A stretch of 22,247 bases of DNA from the NCBI GenBank assembly GCA_946413945.1, contig CAMKMR010000004.1, positions 1 through 22,247 on the forward strand, in the 5' to 3' direction. The position numbers were made by a program, and so were the translations under genes. Positions 1-7,480 of this stretch are shown here, piece after piece (position 1 is the stretch's first letter; each line of letters begins with the position of its first letter). Below the pieces are notes generated by a model that searched no databases, was not told the DNA's origin, and saw only the letters and a list, made by a program, of their open reading frames with translations. Origin of the DNA: an uncultured Lachnospiraceae bacterium. GTDB taxonomy: Bacteria > Bacillota > Clostridia > Lachnospirales > Lachnospiraceae.

Positions 1-1327
1 ATTCAGAAATATATTTATAGATAGTTGGGAAAAGCCATAAAGCATCATCTGCTCTATAAGCAGGATGACCAGTTGCTCTTACATATGATTCATCATCAGG
101 TGTGTCTTCATTGCCCGGATCATGAGTAAATTTAACCAGTGGAAGTCCTCCTCCATTATCAACCTGAGCTGAAAGCATAAAACGGATCTTCTCCTTAGCC
201 ATCTCTGGCTTAAGATGGATAACACCCTGAATATCCTGAACAGTATCACGGTAACCATAACCGTTACGAAGTCCGCAATATACAAATGATGCTGCCCTCG
301 ACCAGATAAATGTCATAAAGCAGTTATACGCATTCCATGTATTGATCATTGTATTAAAATCTGCATCCGGTGTCTTAACCTGAAGTCCTGAGAGTCTGTC
401 TTCCCATTCATTACGGATCTCAGCAATTTCCTTATCGCATACAGCCTTAACATCATCATAATCAGAAAGGATTGCTGCAGCTTCCTTTGAATAATGCATA
501 CCTAAAAGAAATGCCACTGTCTTTTTTTCTTTTGCTTTAAGGATTATCTTTGTTGAAAGAGCACCACAGTTATATTCATTGAAGCCTTCAACATTTCCTA
601 AATCACCGTTTTCAACAGCAAGCGGATTGCCATATCTTCTTCCTGCTCCAAGGAATGTATCTCTGTCTCCTGTAAATGAATCTACCTTTGCTCCTACAAG
701 ACCGAAGAACCTCTTTGTAACTACCTTCTTATCAACTTCCTCATCCTGTGAATCAAGGTTTCCATGAAGGATATGCATGATCCTGTTATCTTCAAATTTA
801 GTTCTTGTGATAAATCTTGAATACTGAAGATTAACCTGATCCTGTTCATAATTATCATGATTTGTAAATTCAGCATAACCGGTAATTGTAAGATCTCTGT
901 CGCTATCAGAATCATTTATTACTGTAAGTTCCCAGACTTCATATGTCTTATCCTTTGGAACATAATAACTTGCTTCTGCCTTAATACCCTTATATTCAGT
1001 CTCAAATATTGAATATCCAAGGCCGTGACGGACACTGTTCTTAAATGTATCCAAGTCTTTACATACCGGCTTCCATGATACTGACCAGTAATCCTTATCC
1101 ACATTATCTCTTATATAGAGATATCTTCCTGGCTCATCAAGCCCATTAAATACATAACGAAGGATTCTTCCATCTGCTCCAGACTTTCTAAAGCTGTATC
1201 CTCCTGCATTTCCTGAAATAAGTGCACCATATTCTGGTGATCCAAGATAGTTTGCCCAAGGCGCTGGTGTATCAGGTCTTGTTATAACATACTCTCTTCT
1301 TTCATCATCAAAAAAACCGTAATTCAT
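1..1327 (-). CDS. GH94 glycoside phosphorylase, cellobiose/chitobiose-phosphorylase-like (partial, 3' end off left edge)
   Basis: The gene starts at 1327 and has no stop before the left edge, so about 442 N-terminal residues are visible. The protein begins MNYGFFDDERREYVITRPDT, followed by PWANYLG and NAGGYSF, the typical opening of cellobiose and N,N'-diacetylchitobiose phosphorylases. GRYLYIRDN, DYWSVSW and VRHGLGYS follow in the N-terminal beta-sandwich. Further on come WSRAASF and GYRDTVQD, which begin the (alpha/alpha)6 barrel. The catalytic Asp region lies beyond the window. Family members reversibly phosphorolyse beta-linked disaccharides in the cytoplasm, giving a sugar-1-phosphate; no signal peptide is seen here. 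The substrate (cellobiose, chitobiose, laminaribiose or other) cannot be fixed from this part. A purine-rich site (GGAAAGGAAG) precedes the ATG. It lies 77 bp after a second GH94 gene, probably in the same transcription unit. Confidence 0.88.
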   Translation of the reverse strand, partial: MNYGFFDDERREYVITRPDTPAPWANYLGSPEYGALISGNAGGYSFRKSGADGRILRYVFNGLDEPGRYLYIRDNVDKDYWSVSWKPVCKDLDTFKNSVRHGLGYSIFETEYKGIKAEASYYVPKDKTYEVWELTVINDSDSDRDLTITGYAEFTNHDNYEQDQVNLQYSRFITRTKFEDNRIMHILHGNLDSQDEEVDKKVVTKRFFGLVGAKVDSFTGDRDTFLGAGRRYGNPLAVENGDLGNVEGFNEYNCGALSTKIILKAKEKKTVAFLLGMHYSKEAAAILSDYDDVKAVCDKEIAEIRNEWEDRLSGLQVKTPDADFNTMINTWNAYNCFMTFIWSRAASFVYCGLRNGYGYRDTVQDIQGVIHLKPEMAKEKIRFMLSAQVDNGGGLPLVKFTHDPGNEDTPDDESYVRATGHPAYRADDALWLFPTIYKYISE

Positions 1328-1389
1328 ATAGTCCTGTCTTCCTTTCCTTTGTTTTCGTGTGTTGTTGTGTGGTGTGTTCACCTTTTTTG

Positions 1390-1395
1390 ATTATA
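1390..1395 (-). promoter_or_regulatory. Possible -10 box between the two GH94 genes
   Basis: The minus strand carries a perfect TATAAT at 1395-1390, 62 bases upstream of the left GH94 start. No good -35 element lies 16-18 bp upstream. The box sits within a small inverted repeat (TTGATTA and TAATCAA). It could be a weak internal promoter giving the left gene extra expression, or simply AT-rich chance. Confidence 0.25.
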
Positions 1396-1404
1396 TCCTA
1401 TTAT

Positions 1405-4110
1405 TTAATCAAGTACCACTTCTATAACGTTCCCGTTTGAAGAAAGTTGCTCAATTTTTTCTCTTGGTATGATTACTTTTTCCTTATCAAACTCTATTTC
1501 TTTATCATTAAACATAAGACGGCTGATCTTATATTCACCGGCATCAAGCATTTTCTCATTTATATAATCAACTCTTATCTTCTTTCCAGCAAATACAAGC
1601 GAGATTGAAGCTTTGCCCTTTTGATCAAACTGTTCCTTAACAAGTCCCGGTTCAATTAAAAGATCACCATAAGAACCTCTTACACCAAAAACTTTTGTAA
1701 CCATCGTCATAAGATACCAGCTTGCTGCTCCAGTAAGATAATGATACATCCCCCTTCCATCTGCCCTGAAATATTCAGGTATTCCCGGATAGATCTTAGA
1801 AGTATCAAAATCTATAGCAGTATCAGCCAGCGCCTGCAATGCCTTATAACCCTCTTTATAAAAACCCTGTCCATAAAGAGCAGCGGCATACATTACTGCC
1901 ATATGTGAAAAGACAGCTCCATTTTCTTTTTCACCATAAGCAAAACCAAACATTCTTCCCATATCCAGCTTTACTTCATGGAAATCTGTATTAAGTCTGT
2001 AACCACCGATTTCCTTTTTATAAAGATATTTATCTGCCGCCTTGCATATCTGCTTCGTCTTTTCCTTATCAGCAGTCTTACTCATTATTGCAAATACCTG
2101 ACCAGTAAGCATCATGCGGGCATCCTCGCCATTTACTCCAGCTCTTTCAACAGCTCTTCCATTATTATCATAGTAACTGTTAAACCAGCCAAGGCCCTCT
2201 TCTTCCTGTATCCATTCCTGGTCCACGATAGCTTTCATAAGGCTGTCTTTTTTCTTTTCTAATATTTTTGCCAATCTTAATGTATCTATATCTTCCTTCT
2301 TTCCAGAAACATTGTGTTTAACCGCTGTAAGATAATCCTTTAAGACTTTCTTTTTATCCTCTATACTTAAGCCATTATCATCATCAGAAAGCAGCATATT
2401 AAGCTCTTTTAACAAGCTGATCTTCCTTATCCCCATCTCATCCATCTTATAAAGCAGCTGCGACAGATCATAAAGATTTCCAGCGTACGCAGCTGAAAAT
2501 GCCACGCTCTCTCCTCTGTCAGCCGCCATATCAAGGGCATCATTCCAATCGGCTCCACGAAGTCTAAGCATTCCATGCTCTCCAACTTCATAATATGATG
2601 TTAAATGTTCTACTAAAAGATGTTCAAAAACACTGGCGTAATAAATATCTCCGGTCTCAGTCTTAAGAAGAGTTCCATCTTCCTGCTTCCACTCTTCATC
2701 TATGGCTTCTGCTCTTAAAGCCTGGGCGTCTTTAAAATATGGTGCCATTTCAGAAAGGAGCGAAAAGTCTCCTGTCTGATCCAGATAAAAAAGTATAGTC
2801 TTAAGAGGCCATACCCCATGATCCATCCAGACACGGGCAATACCATTTCTATCTGCTATAAATTCTCCCGGCTTTGACCCTATTATTGTTGCATTAGTTC
2901 CATCAATTCTTACGCCTCGGATATTATTGAGAAGCTTTCCTCTGACATCAGAAGGATCCATAATAAGAAGCGAAAGACAGTCCTGCCAAAGGTCTCTCCA
3001 GCCGCGGCCTCCCCTTCCATAATCATGATAAGGAAGGAAACTGCAGCCATATATAGCTCTAAGGAAAGGCTGAAAGCTTACCCATTTGAGGAAGTTGTCA
3101 TATTCTGCTGATGATGTTTTAAAATCAACATTTGCCTTTTCTTTCCAATAAGCAGTTGTCCCAAGAAAAGCCTCCCCTGCCTTAAGAAAACTGCCATACT
3201 TTGTTGTAATCTTGGAAACCTCATCGTCATCATCACTTATTCCCATCATAATTACATAGTTAGCTGTTTCTCCTGATGCAAGTTCTTTATTTTTAAAGCA
3301 GATCACCCCACATGCTTCACGACCCTCATAAGCTGCCCCGGCCTTATCCATATTATCAAGCCCATCTTTTTTATAGATTGCTGCAGGATGTGTAAAACTT
3401 CCTCCTTCACCTATAAATCTTTCAACTGTCGGTATAAATCCTTCTGCTTTCTGGTTATCGCCCTCACATCCAAACACATAATAACTTGTGTTATTTACTC
3501 TATGTCCTCTTTCGTCAAATGACATAGTTGGCTTTACGATAATCCCATCTTCACAAACAGAGATCCTATGAAGCATAGAAGTAACATTTCTATGATCTCT
3601 TATATTATCCGCACTTCTTCCATAGATTGGAACAGCTGATACAGCTCTAAAATCAAGTTTTTCCTTACCATTATTTGTTATCCTTACCAGCATTATTTCA
3701 ACATTATCATCATATGGAACGAATGATGTTACCACGGCTTCTAAATTCAGATCTTTACTGATCCTTTTTTGGCTATGCCAAAGAAATCCTGCTGTAACTT
3801 CACTTTCATCCTCTTTATCTGTAAATTTATCCAGCTCTGCGGATGCTGACGCTCCCGTTGCAGACCATGGCATTTTTCCATCTGCAAGTATCCAGAAATT
3901 TCTGCTACTGCGATTATTATGAAGATTCTCTGCACTAACCGGCTCCAGCAAAAATGATTCCTGATCAATTTTTGCATCTCCTCCAAAATTTGGAGTTACG
4001 CAGCTCTTAAGTCCTTTCTCGCTGGCGATAGGAAAAAAAAGATAATTATAATCTTCTGCCCTTTTTAAGCTAAATGTTCCATCTCTATCTAATACATTTA
4101 TCCTGCTCAT
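1405..4110 (-). CDS. GH94 family phosphorylase, 901 aa, possibly 1,2-beta-oligoglucan phosphorylase type
   Basis: A cytoplasmic GH94 enzyme with no signal peptide. A beta-sandwich N-terminal domain occupies roughly residues 1-310. The helical barrel contains GWRDLWQD (about 370-377), GTNATIIG (404-411), DRNGIARVWMDHG (420-432) and RGADWNDALDM (518-528). The DWND motif carries the family's general-acid Asp. A jelly-roll-like C-terminus follows. The barrel motifs differ from cellobiose and cellodextrin phosphorylases. From memory they look closer to 1,2-beta-oligoglucan phosphorylase and the phosphorylase half of cyclic beta-1,2-glucan synthases, but the protein is shorter than the ~1100 aa characterised members, so the substrate is inference. 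The start is supported by GGAGG six bases before the ATG. A promoter with a LacI-like palindrome lies just upstream. The stop is 77 bp before the next GH94 gene, suggesting sequential action on related glucans. Confidence 0.85.
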   Translation of the reverse strand: MSRINVLDRDGTFSLKRAEDYNYLFFPIASEKGLKSCVTPNFGGDAKIDQESFLLEPVSAENLHNNRSSRNFWILADGKMPWSATGASASAELDKFTDKEDESEVTAGFLWHSQKRISKDLNLEAVVTSFVPYDDNVEIMLVRITNNGKEKLDFRAVSAVPIYGRSADNIRDHRNVTSMLHRISVCEDGIIVKPTMSFDERGHRVNNTSYYVFGCEGDNQKAEGFIPTVERFIGEGGSFTHPAAIYKKDGLDNMDKAGAAYEGREACGVICFKNKELASGETANYVIMMGISDDDDEVSKITTKYGSFLKAGEAFLGTTAYWKEKANVDFKTSSAEYDNFLKWVSFQPFLRAIYGCSFLPYHDYGRGGRGWRDLWQDCLSLLIMDPSDVRGKLLNNIRGVRIDGTNATIIGSKPGEFIADRNGIARVWMDHGVWPLKTILFYLDQTGDFSLLSEMAPYFKDAQALRAEAIDEEWKQEDGTLLKTETGDIYYASVFEHLLVEHLTSYYEVGEHGMLRLRGADWNDALDMAADRGESVAFSAAYAGNLYDLSQLLYKMDEMGIRKISLLKELNMLLSDDDNGLSIEDKKKVLKDYLTAVKHNVSGKKEDIDTLRLAKILEKKKDSLMKAIVDQEWIQEEEGLGWFNSYYDNNGRAVERAGVNGEDARMMLTGQVFAIMSKTADKEKTKQICKAADKYLYKKEIGGYRLNTDFHEVKLDMGRMFGFAYGEKENGAVFSHMAVMYAAALYGQGFYKEGYKALQALADTAIDFDTSKIYPGIPEYFRADGRGMYHYLTGAASWYLMTMVTKVFGVRGSYGDLLIEPGLVKEQFDQKGKASISLVFAGKKIRVDYINEKMLDAGEYKISRLMFNDKEIEFDKEKVIIPREKIEQLSSNGNVIEVVLD

Positions 4111-4159
4111 AAATCCTCCGAACTATTTTTTAGACTAAGATACTAAATCCCTCTTTAAA

Positions 4160-4189
4160 TCTATATCAAAATCATTAAGCGCTTGTCAG
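4160..4189 (-). promoter_or_regulatory. Promoter with LacI-type operator in the spacer, for the GH94 gene
   Basis: Reading leftward, a -35-like CTGACA (4189-4184) is followed after 18 bp by a -10-like TATAGA (4165-4160), about 50 bases before the GH94 start at 4110. The 8-bp palindrome AAGCGCTT (4177-4184) lies in the spacer and touches the -35. A central CG flanked by A/T-rich half-sites is the usual look of LacI/GalR-family operators. Repression by a LacI-family sugar regulator is inferred; no such regulator gene is in the window. Confidence 0.45.
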
Positions 4190-4276
4190 ATTCATGCTCT
4201 ACATTTCTGCCAAAAATATGAAGATTTTGCCCTTACTTTACAGCCTTTTATCTATATTATATCCAGCAAGCTAATT

Positions 4277-4393
4277 CAGTTTAAATAATCCATCTTAACT
4301 TTGACCAGCTGATATCAGTTTAAGTAATCCATCTTAACTTTGATCAGCTAACATCAGTTTAAGCAACCCATCTTAACTTTGACCAACTGATAT
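4277..4393 (-). repeat. Three tandem copies of a 39-bp repeat
   Basis: Copies begin at 4277, 4316 and 4355, an exact 39-bp period. Each has the order CAGTTTAA, AATCCATCTTAACTTTGA (small variations), CAGCTGATAT. The array begins directly after the stop codon of the SGNH hydrolase gene and lies wholly in the intergenic space before the GH94 promoter. Copies differ by a few substitutions. Each unit also has partial internal dyad symmetry: on the minus strand ATATCAG at one side faces CTGATAT at the other, and AAGTTAAG faces CTTAAACT. There are no unique spacers, so this is not a CRISPR array. Function is unknown; it could form mRNA stem-loops or be a simple minisatellite. Confidence 0.9.
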
Positions 4394-5511
4394 TACTTCC
4401 AATATCCGAGTTCGATTCCCTTCTCGTATACTGCCACTGCCTGCACATAATATCCATAAGAAGAAAAATGCGTCCAGTCGCTTCTAAGTGAATCCGGTAT
4501 TATCCCTAATTTAAGTTCCTCTTCTTCTTCAACTGTAGGATAAAGGCCACAAAGAAGCATCCCTTTTTCTAAGATATATCTTCTCATATTTATAAAATGA
4601 TCCCCGAATTCAGCTTCCAGAGCCATATCCCAGATCGTTTCAGAAATGTAATTATAAAAAACATCTTTCCTTATAGACCCATCATTTATTTTATTTTGAA
4701 CGCTTTCAAAAAATTCTGCCTGAGCTCTGACATTAACATCTGCGGAGCACTGTGGATCATCTGTATCTCCGATTATTATATAATCCTCACAGCCTGAATG
4801 CTCTATCATGGCCCTGTATTGTCCGACAAGGATTGAATAGTCATTATACCATCCGCCATTACTGCCTATCTCTAATATGAGTATATCTCCAGGATGTTTT
4901 TTCCCTTCATCGATAAATTCCTGCTTAATATACTGCTCACGAGGTCCTGTATAATCAAAACCTGCCGGCTTACTTCCATCATTTACTGTCTTCATCGCCT
5001 TAACGAATTCAGCACTCTGAGGCACCGTTAATGCTCCCTGCATTATAGCTATTTCTTCAGAAGTAGCACCTGGGATCCCGAAATTATAAGTCTTAAGTCC
5101 CGTAAGTCCTTCTAATATTTCTGGATAAGAGAGCCCTGAAATATCATAGACAACTCCTCTTATCGCCACCTGTCCATCAGCAGAGCCATTCCCCGCTGTC
5201 ATACTGTCTCCCCAGCATACTATCTCTCTATTATCATTCTCATCAGCATTATTCATAAGATAAGAAAATGGAATCGCCTCATCAATTTCTAACGTCTGAT
5301 CTTCACAGCTGTTCCATTCACTTTCTTCATCCTTATCCAACGCTTTTTTTCCTCCATTATTGCAGCCAAACAAAGAAGATATCAGGCTAAGAACAAGAAG
5401 CTTTCCCGCAAAAAAATGTCTTTTATTTCTTCTTTTTTTTAATTGCTTATTTCGTTTTTTTATTAGCTTATTCCTCTTTTTATCATTCATATCTTTTAGC
5501 TCACTCACCAT
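4393..5511 (-). CDS. SGNH/GDSL-type hydrolase, probable lipoprotein
   Basis: A 372-residue SGNH hydrolase. Block I is CWGDSMTAGNGS with nucleophile Ser103, block II is NFGIPGATSEE, block III is LEIGSNGG, and block V is DWTHFS with Asp345 and His348. Family members are esterases or lipases, often deacetylating carbohydrate. The N-terminus is unusual: about 30 residues very rich in Lys, Arg and Asn, then a hydrophobic stretch ending SLFGC (Cys50), which fits a lipoprotein signal with an extended basic n-region. An alternative ATG at 5490 would shorten this; neither start has a strong Shine-Dalgarno site. A mature Ser/Asp/Glu-rich linker precedes the catalytic domain. The substrate is not evident. 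It is separated by terminators from MgtC upstream and followed by 39-bp repeats, so it is likely its own unit. Confidence 0.8.
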   Translation of the reverse strand: MVSELKDMNDKKRNKLIKKRNKQLKKRRNKRHFFAGKLLVLSLISSLFGCNNGGKKALDKDEESEWNSCEDQTLEIDEAIPFSYLMNNADENDNREIVCWGDSMTAGNGSADGQVAIRGVVYDISGLSYPEILEGLTGLKTYNFGIPGATSEEIAIMQGALTVPQSAEFVKAMKTVNDGSKPAGFDYTGPREQYIKQEFIDEGKKHPGDILILEIGSNGGWYNDYSILVGQYRAMIEHSGCEDYIIIGDTDDPQCSADVNVRAQAEFFESVQNKINDGSIRKDVFYNYISETIWDMALEAEFGDHFINMRRYILEKGMLLCGLYPTVEEEEELKLGIIPDSLRSDWTHFSSYGYYVQAVAVYEKGIELGYWK

Positions 5512-5576
5512 TTTTTTCTTTTAAGGCGGGTATAACAAAACACCGTGGCCCAGCATTTCATCTTTAGGAAGGCAAA

Positions 5577-5630
5577 TAAAAACGCCACCCAGATATGCTT
5601 TGATTATAGCATACCGGGTGGCATTTTTAT
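5577..5630 (-). terminator. Rho-independent terminator after the MgtC gene
   Basis: On the minus strand the arms GCCACCCGGTATGC (5622-5609) and GCATATCTGGGTGGC (5598-5584) form a strong stem with a ~10-nt loop, followed by GTTTTTAT. It lies 68 bases downstream of the MgtC/SapB stop and ends the transporter operon. A-rich flanks on the other side could make it weakly bidirectional. Confidence 0.85.
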
Positions 5631-5689
5631 ATTTGTGAATGAATAAGATTAAACCATTTTATACAGACACTCGATTTTATCCGTATTAT

Positions 5690-6388
5690 TTATACTTCTT
5701 CTACATAGTTTATAAAATCTAATCCATTTAACTCAGTTATAAGTTTTATGTGGGATTGCTTTTTCTCGAAATCCATATCTATAAGAAGTGCTACATCCGT
5801 TGGTCTAAGTGGCTTCTCCTTACTCTTTGTCATACTGCTGATCTTATAATTATTATCAGCGATCCATGACAGTAGCTTCTTTACTCCGCCATCCTGATCA
5901 GTTTCAACATAAAGACTCATGTAACGGCTCTTGCCTTCAACGGCATTGCTAAGCTGCAGAAGAACTATATTAGCAAGCATGATAAGTAAGAAACATGAAA
6001 CACCTACTATCATATATCCTGCGCCTATCGCCATGCCCATACAAGCTGTAACCCATAATGTTGCCGCAGTTGTAAGTCCTTTTATCTGTTTTCTTCCTGT
6101 TACAAGGATAGTACCGGCCCCAAGGAAGCCTATTCCACTTACTACCTGTGCAGGTATTCGACCTATATCACCTTTTACATCTGGAAAATATGCCAGATAC
6201 ACATTAAGCGCCGATGCAACTGCTGCCCCAAGACTAACAAGTGCGAATGTTTTAATTCCGGCACTATGTCTGGTAACGATTCTTTCCCATCCAACAAGAC
6301 AACCAAAGAACATTGCCATAAATAATCTTATTACAACAGCCATATCATTGGTGCTTTGTAAGAACTCGATCACTTTAAATGCATTCAT
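5690..6388 (-). CDS. MgtC/SapB family membrane protein
   Basis: A 232-residue protein. The N-terminal ~145 residues are hydrophobic with about four to five transmembrane segments and family motifs: GCLVGWER, GIKTFALVSLGAA, QVVSGIGFLGAG and GLTTAATLWVTA. A soluble ACT-like C-terminal domain of ~80 residues follows. MgtC/SapB proteins are inner-membrane proteins linked in Salmonella and Mycobacterium to low-Mg2+ survival and to control of F-ATPase or phosphate metabolism; the biochemical activity in clostridia is not known. The start at 6388 has GAGG about 10 bases upstream. Its start lies only 17 bases after the stop of the ABC transporter ATPase gene, with no terminator between, so it is co-transcribed with the importer. 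That placement may tie it to phosphate or cation balance during import of a charged substrate (inference). Confidence 0.88.
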   Translation of the reverse strand: MNAFKVIEFLQSTNDMAVVIRLFMAMFFGCLVGWERIVTRHSAGIKTFALVSLGAAVASALNVYLAYFPDVKGDIGRIPAQVVSGIGFLGAGTILVTGRKQIKGLTTAATLWVTACMGMAIGAGYMIVGVSCFLLIMLANIVLLQLSNAVEGKSRYMSLYVETDQDGGVKKLLSWIADNNYKISSMTKSKEKPLRPTDVALLIDMDFEKKQSHIKLITELNGLDFINYVEEV

Positions 6389-6405
6389 ACGCTTCTAGCC
6401 TCATA

Positions 6406-7467
6406 TTACAGTGCGTAAAGAGTATTATCCTCAAAATGAAGGTATACCTGATCACCAACATTGTAAATGTGCTTGTTCTTTGGATTGAACTCCTGCATCT
6501 TAACAATAGTCTCACCAACTCTTACATAATAATCCTGGTAAGCACCCATGAAGCATGAATATTCAACCACACCTCTGATCTGACCAAACTCATTAAGATT
6601 TGCACCTTCTGGTCTGATTACTACGCTACATTTAGCACCTGGATTTAAATCTCCAGTAGCGCACTGTACTTCAGTTCCATCAATAACTACTATATTCTTT
6701 GACTTAACACATCCATCAAGGAAGTTACATTCACCAATGAAGTCAGCTACGAACTTATTCTTTGGATTGTAGTATGCTTCCTTAGGTGTAGAAATCTGTT
6801 CAACATTACCATTGTTCATGATGATGATCTGATCTGAGATAGCCATAGCTTCACTCTGATCATGTGTAACGTAAATAGCTGTGATACCAGCCTTCTGCTG
6901 GATTCTTCTGATCTCAGTTCTCATTGTTACTCTGAGCTTAGCATCAAGGTTTGAAAGAGGCTCGTCGAAGAGGAGAACACCTGGTTCAATAACAAGGGCT
7001 CTGGCAAGAGCTACTCTCTGCTGCTGACCACCGGAAAGCTGGTTAGTTTTACGGTTTTCCATACCTTCAAGGCCAACAAGTTTAAGAATATCTGTAACCT
7101 TTTTCTGAATCTCTGCTTTGTCCATATTACGAAGCTTAAGACCATAAGCTACGTTATCAAAGATGTTGTAATGTGGAAGAAGCGCATAGCTCTGGAAAAC
7201 CATCGCTGTATCACGCTTATTAGGTGTAAGCTTATTGATAGGCTCAGCACCAAGATAGATCTCACCTTCGTCTGGGCTTTCAAAACCAGCGATCATACGA
7301 AGAGTTGTTGTCTTACCACAACCAGATGGTCCAAGTAAAGTAACAAAGCTACCTGGTTCAATGTAAATATTAGCATCTTTTACTGCATAGAATTCTTTTC
7401 CTGTCTTAGGATCTTTATATATCTTTGAAATATGTTCAAGACGAACACCTTTTTTCTTTTTTACCAT
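6406..7467 (-). CDS. ABC importer ATP-binding protein, FbpC/AfuC/PotA type
   Basis: A 353-residue ATPase that energises import through the adjacent fused permease. Motifs present: Walker A GPSGCGKTT (46-54), Q-loop Gln92, signature LSGGQQQR (144-151), Walker B LLFDEP (165-170), D-loop SNLD and switch His202. A C-terminal TOBE-like domain (about 275-350) contains VVIRPEGANL. This domain arrangement is that of the CUT1/ferric/polyamine class of import ATPases. It starts 13 bases after the permease stop. A strong, slightly distant ribosome-binding site (GAGGTG) precedes the ATG at 7467. Databases would probably name it a ferric-iron ATPase; the context points to a phosphorylated organic substrate instead. 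Confidence 0.92.
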   Translation of the reverse strand: MVKKKKGVRLEHISKIYKDPKTGKEFYAVKDANIYIEPGSFVTLLGPSGCGKTTTLRMIAGFESPDEGEIYLGAEPINKLTPNKRDTAMVFQSYALLPHYNIFDNVAYGLKLRNMDKAEIQKKVTDILKLVGLEGMENRKTNQLSGGQQQRVALARALVIEPGVLLFDEPLSNLDAKLRVTMRTEIRRIQQKAGITAIYVTHDQSEAMAISDQIIIMNNGNVEQISTPKEAYYNPKNKFVADFIGECNFLDGCVKSKNIVVIDGTEVQCATGDLNPGAKCSVVIRPEGANLNEFGQIRGVVEYSCFMGAYQDYYVRVGETIVKMQEFNPKNKHIYNVGDQVYLHFEDNTLYAL

Positions 7468-7480
7468 TTATTTTCACCTC

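Noticed and set aside
1328..1404. GT-rich stretch as a regulatory repeat
   Set aside because: It is short low-complexity text without regular period or symmetry.
4277..4393. CRISPR array
   Set aside because: The repeats are contiguous with no unique spacers, only three copies, and no cas genes are near.
5931..6398. Plus-strand ORF of 155 aa opposite the MgtC gene
   Set aside because: It is the antisense shadow of a clear MgtC/SapB gene, with no ribosome-binding site or recognisable domain.
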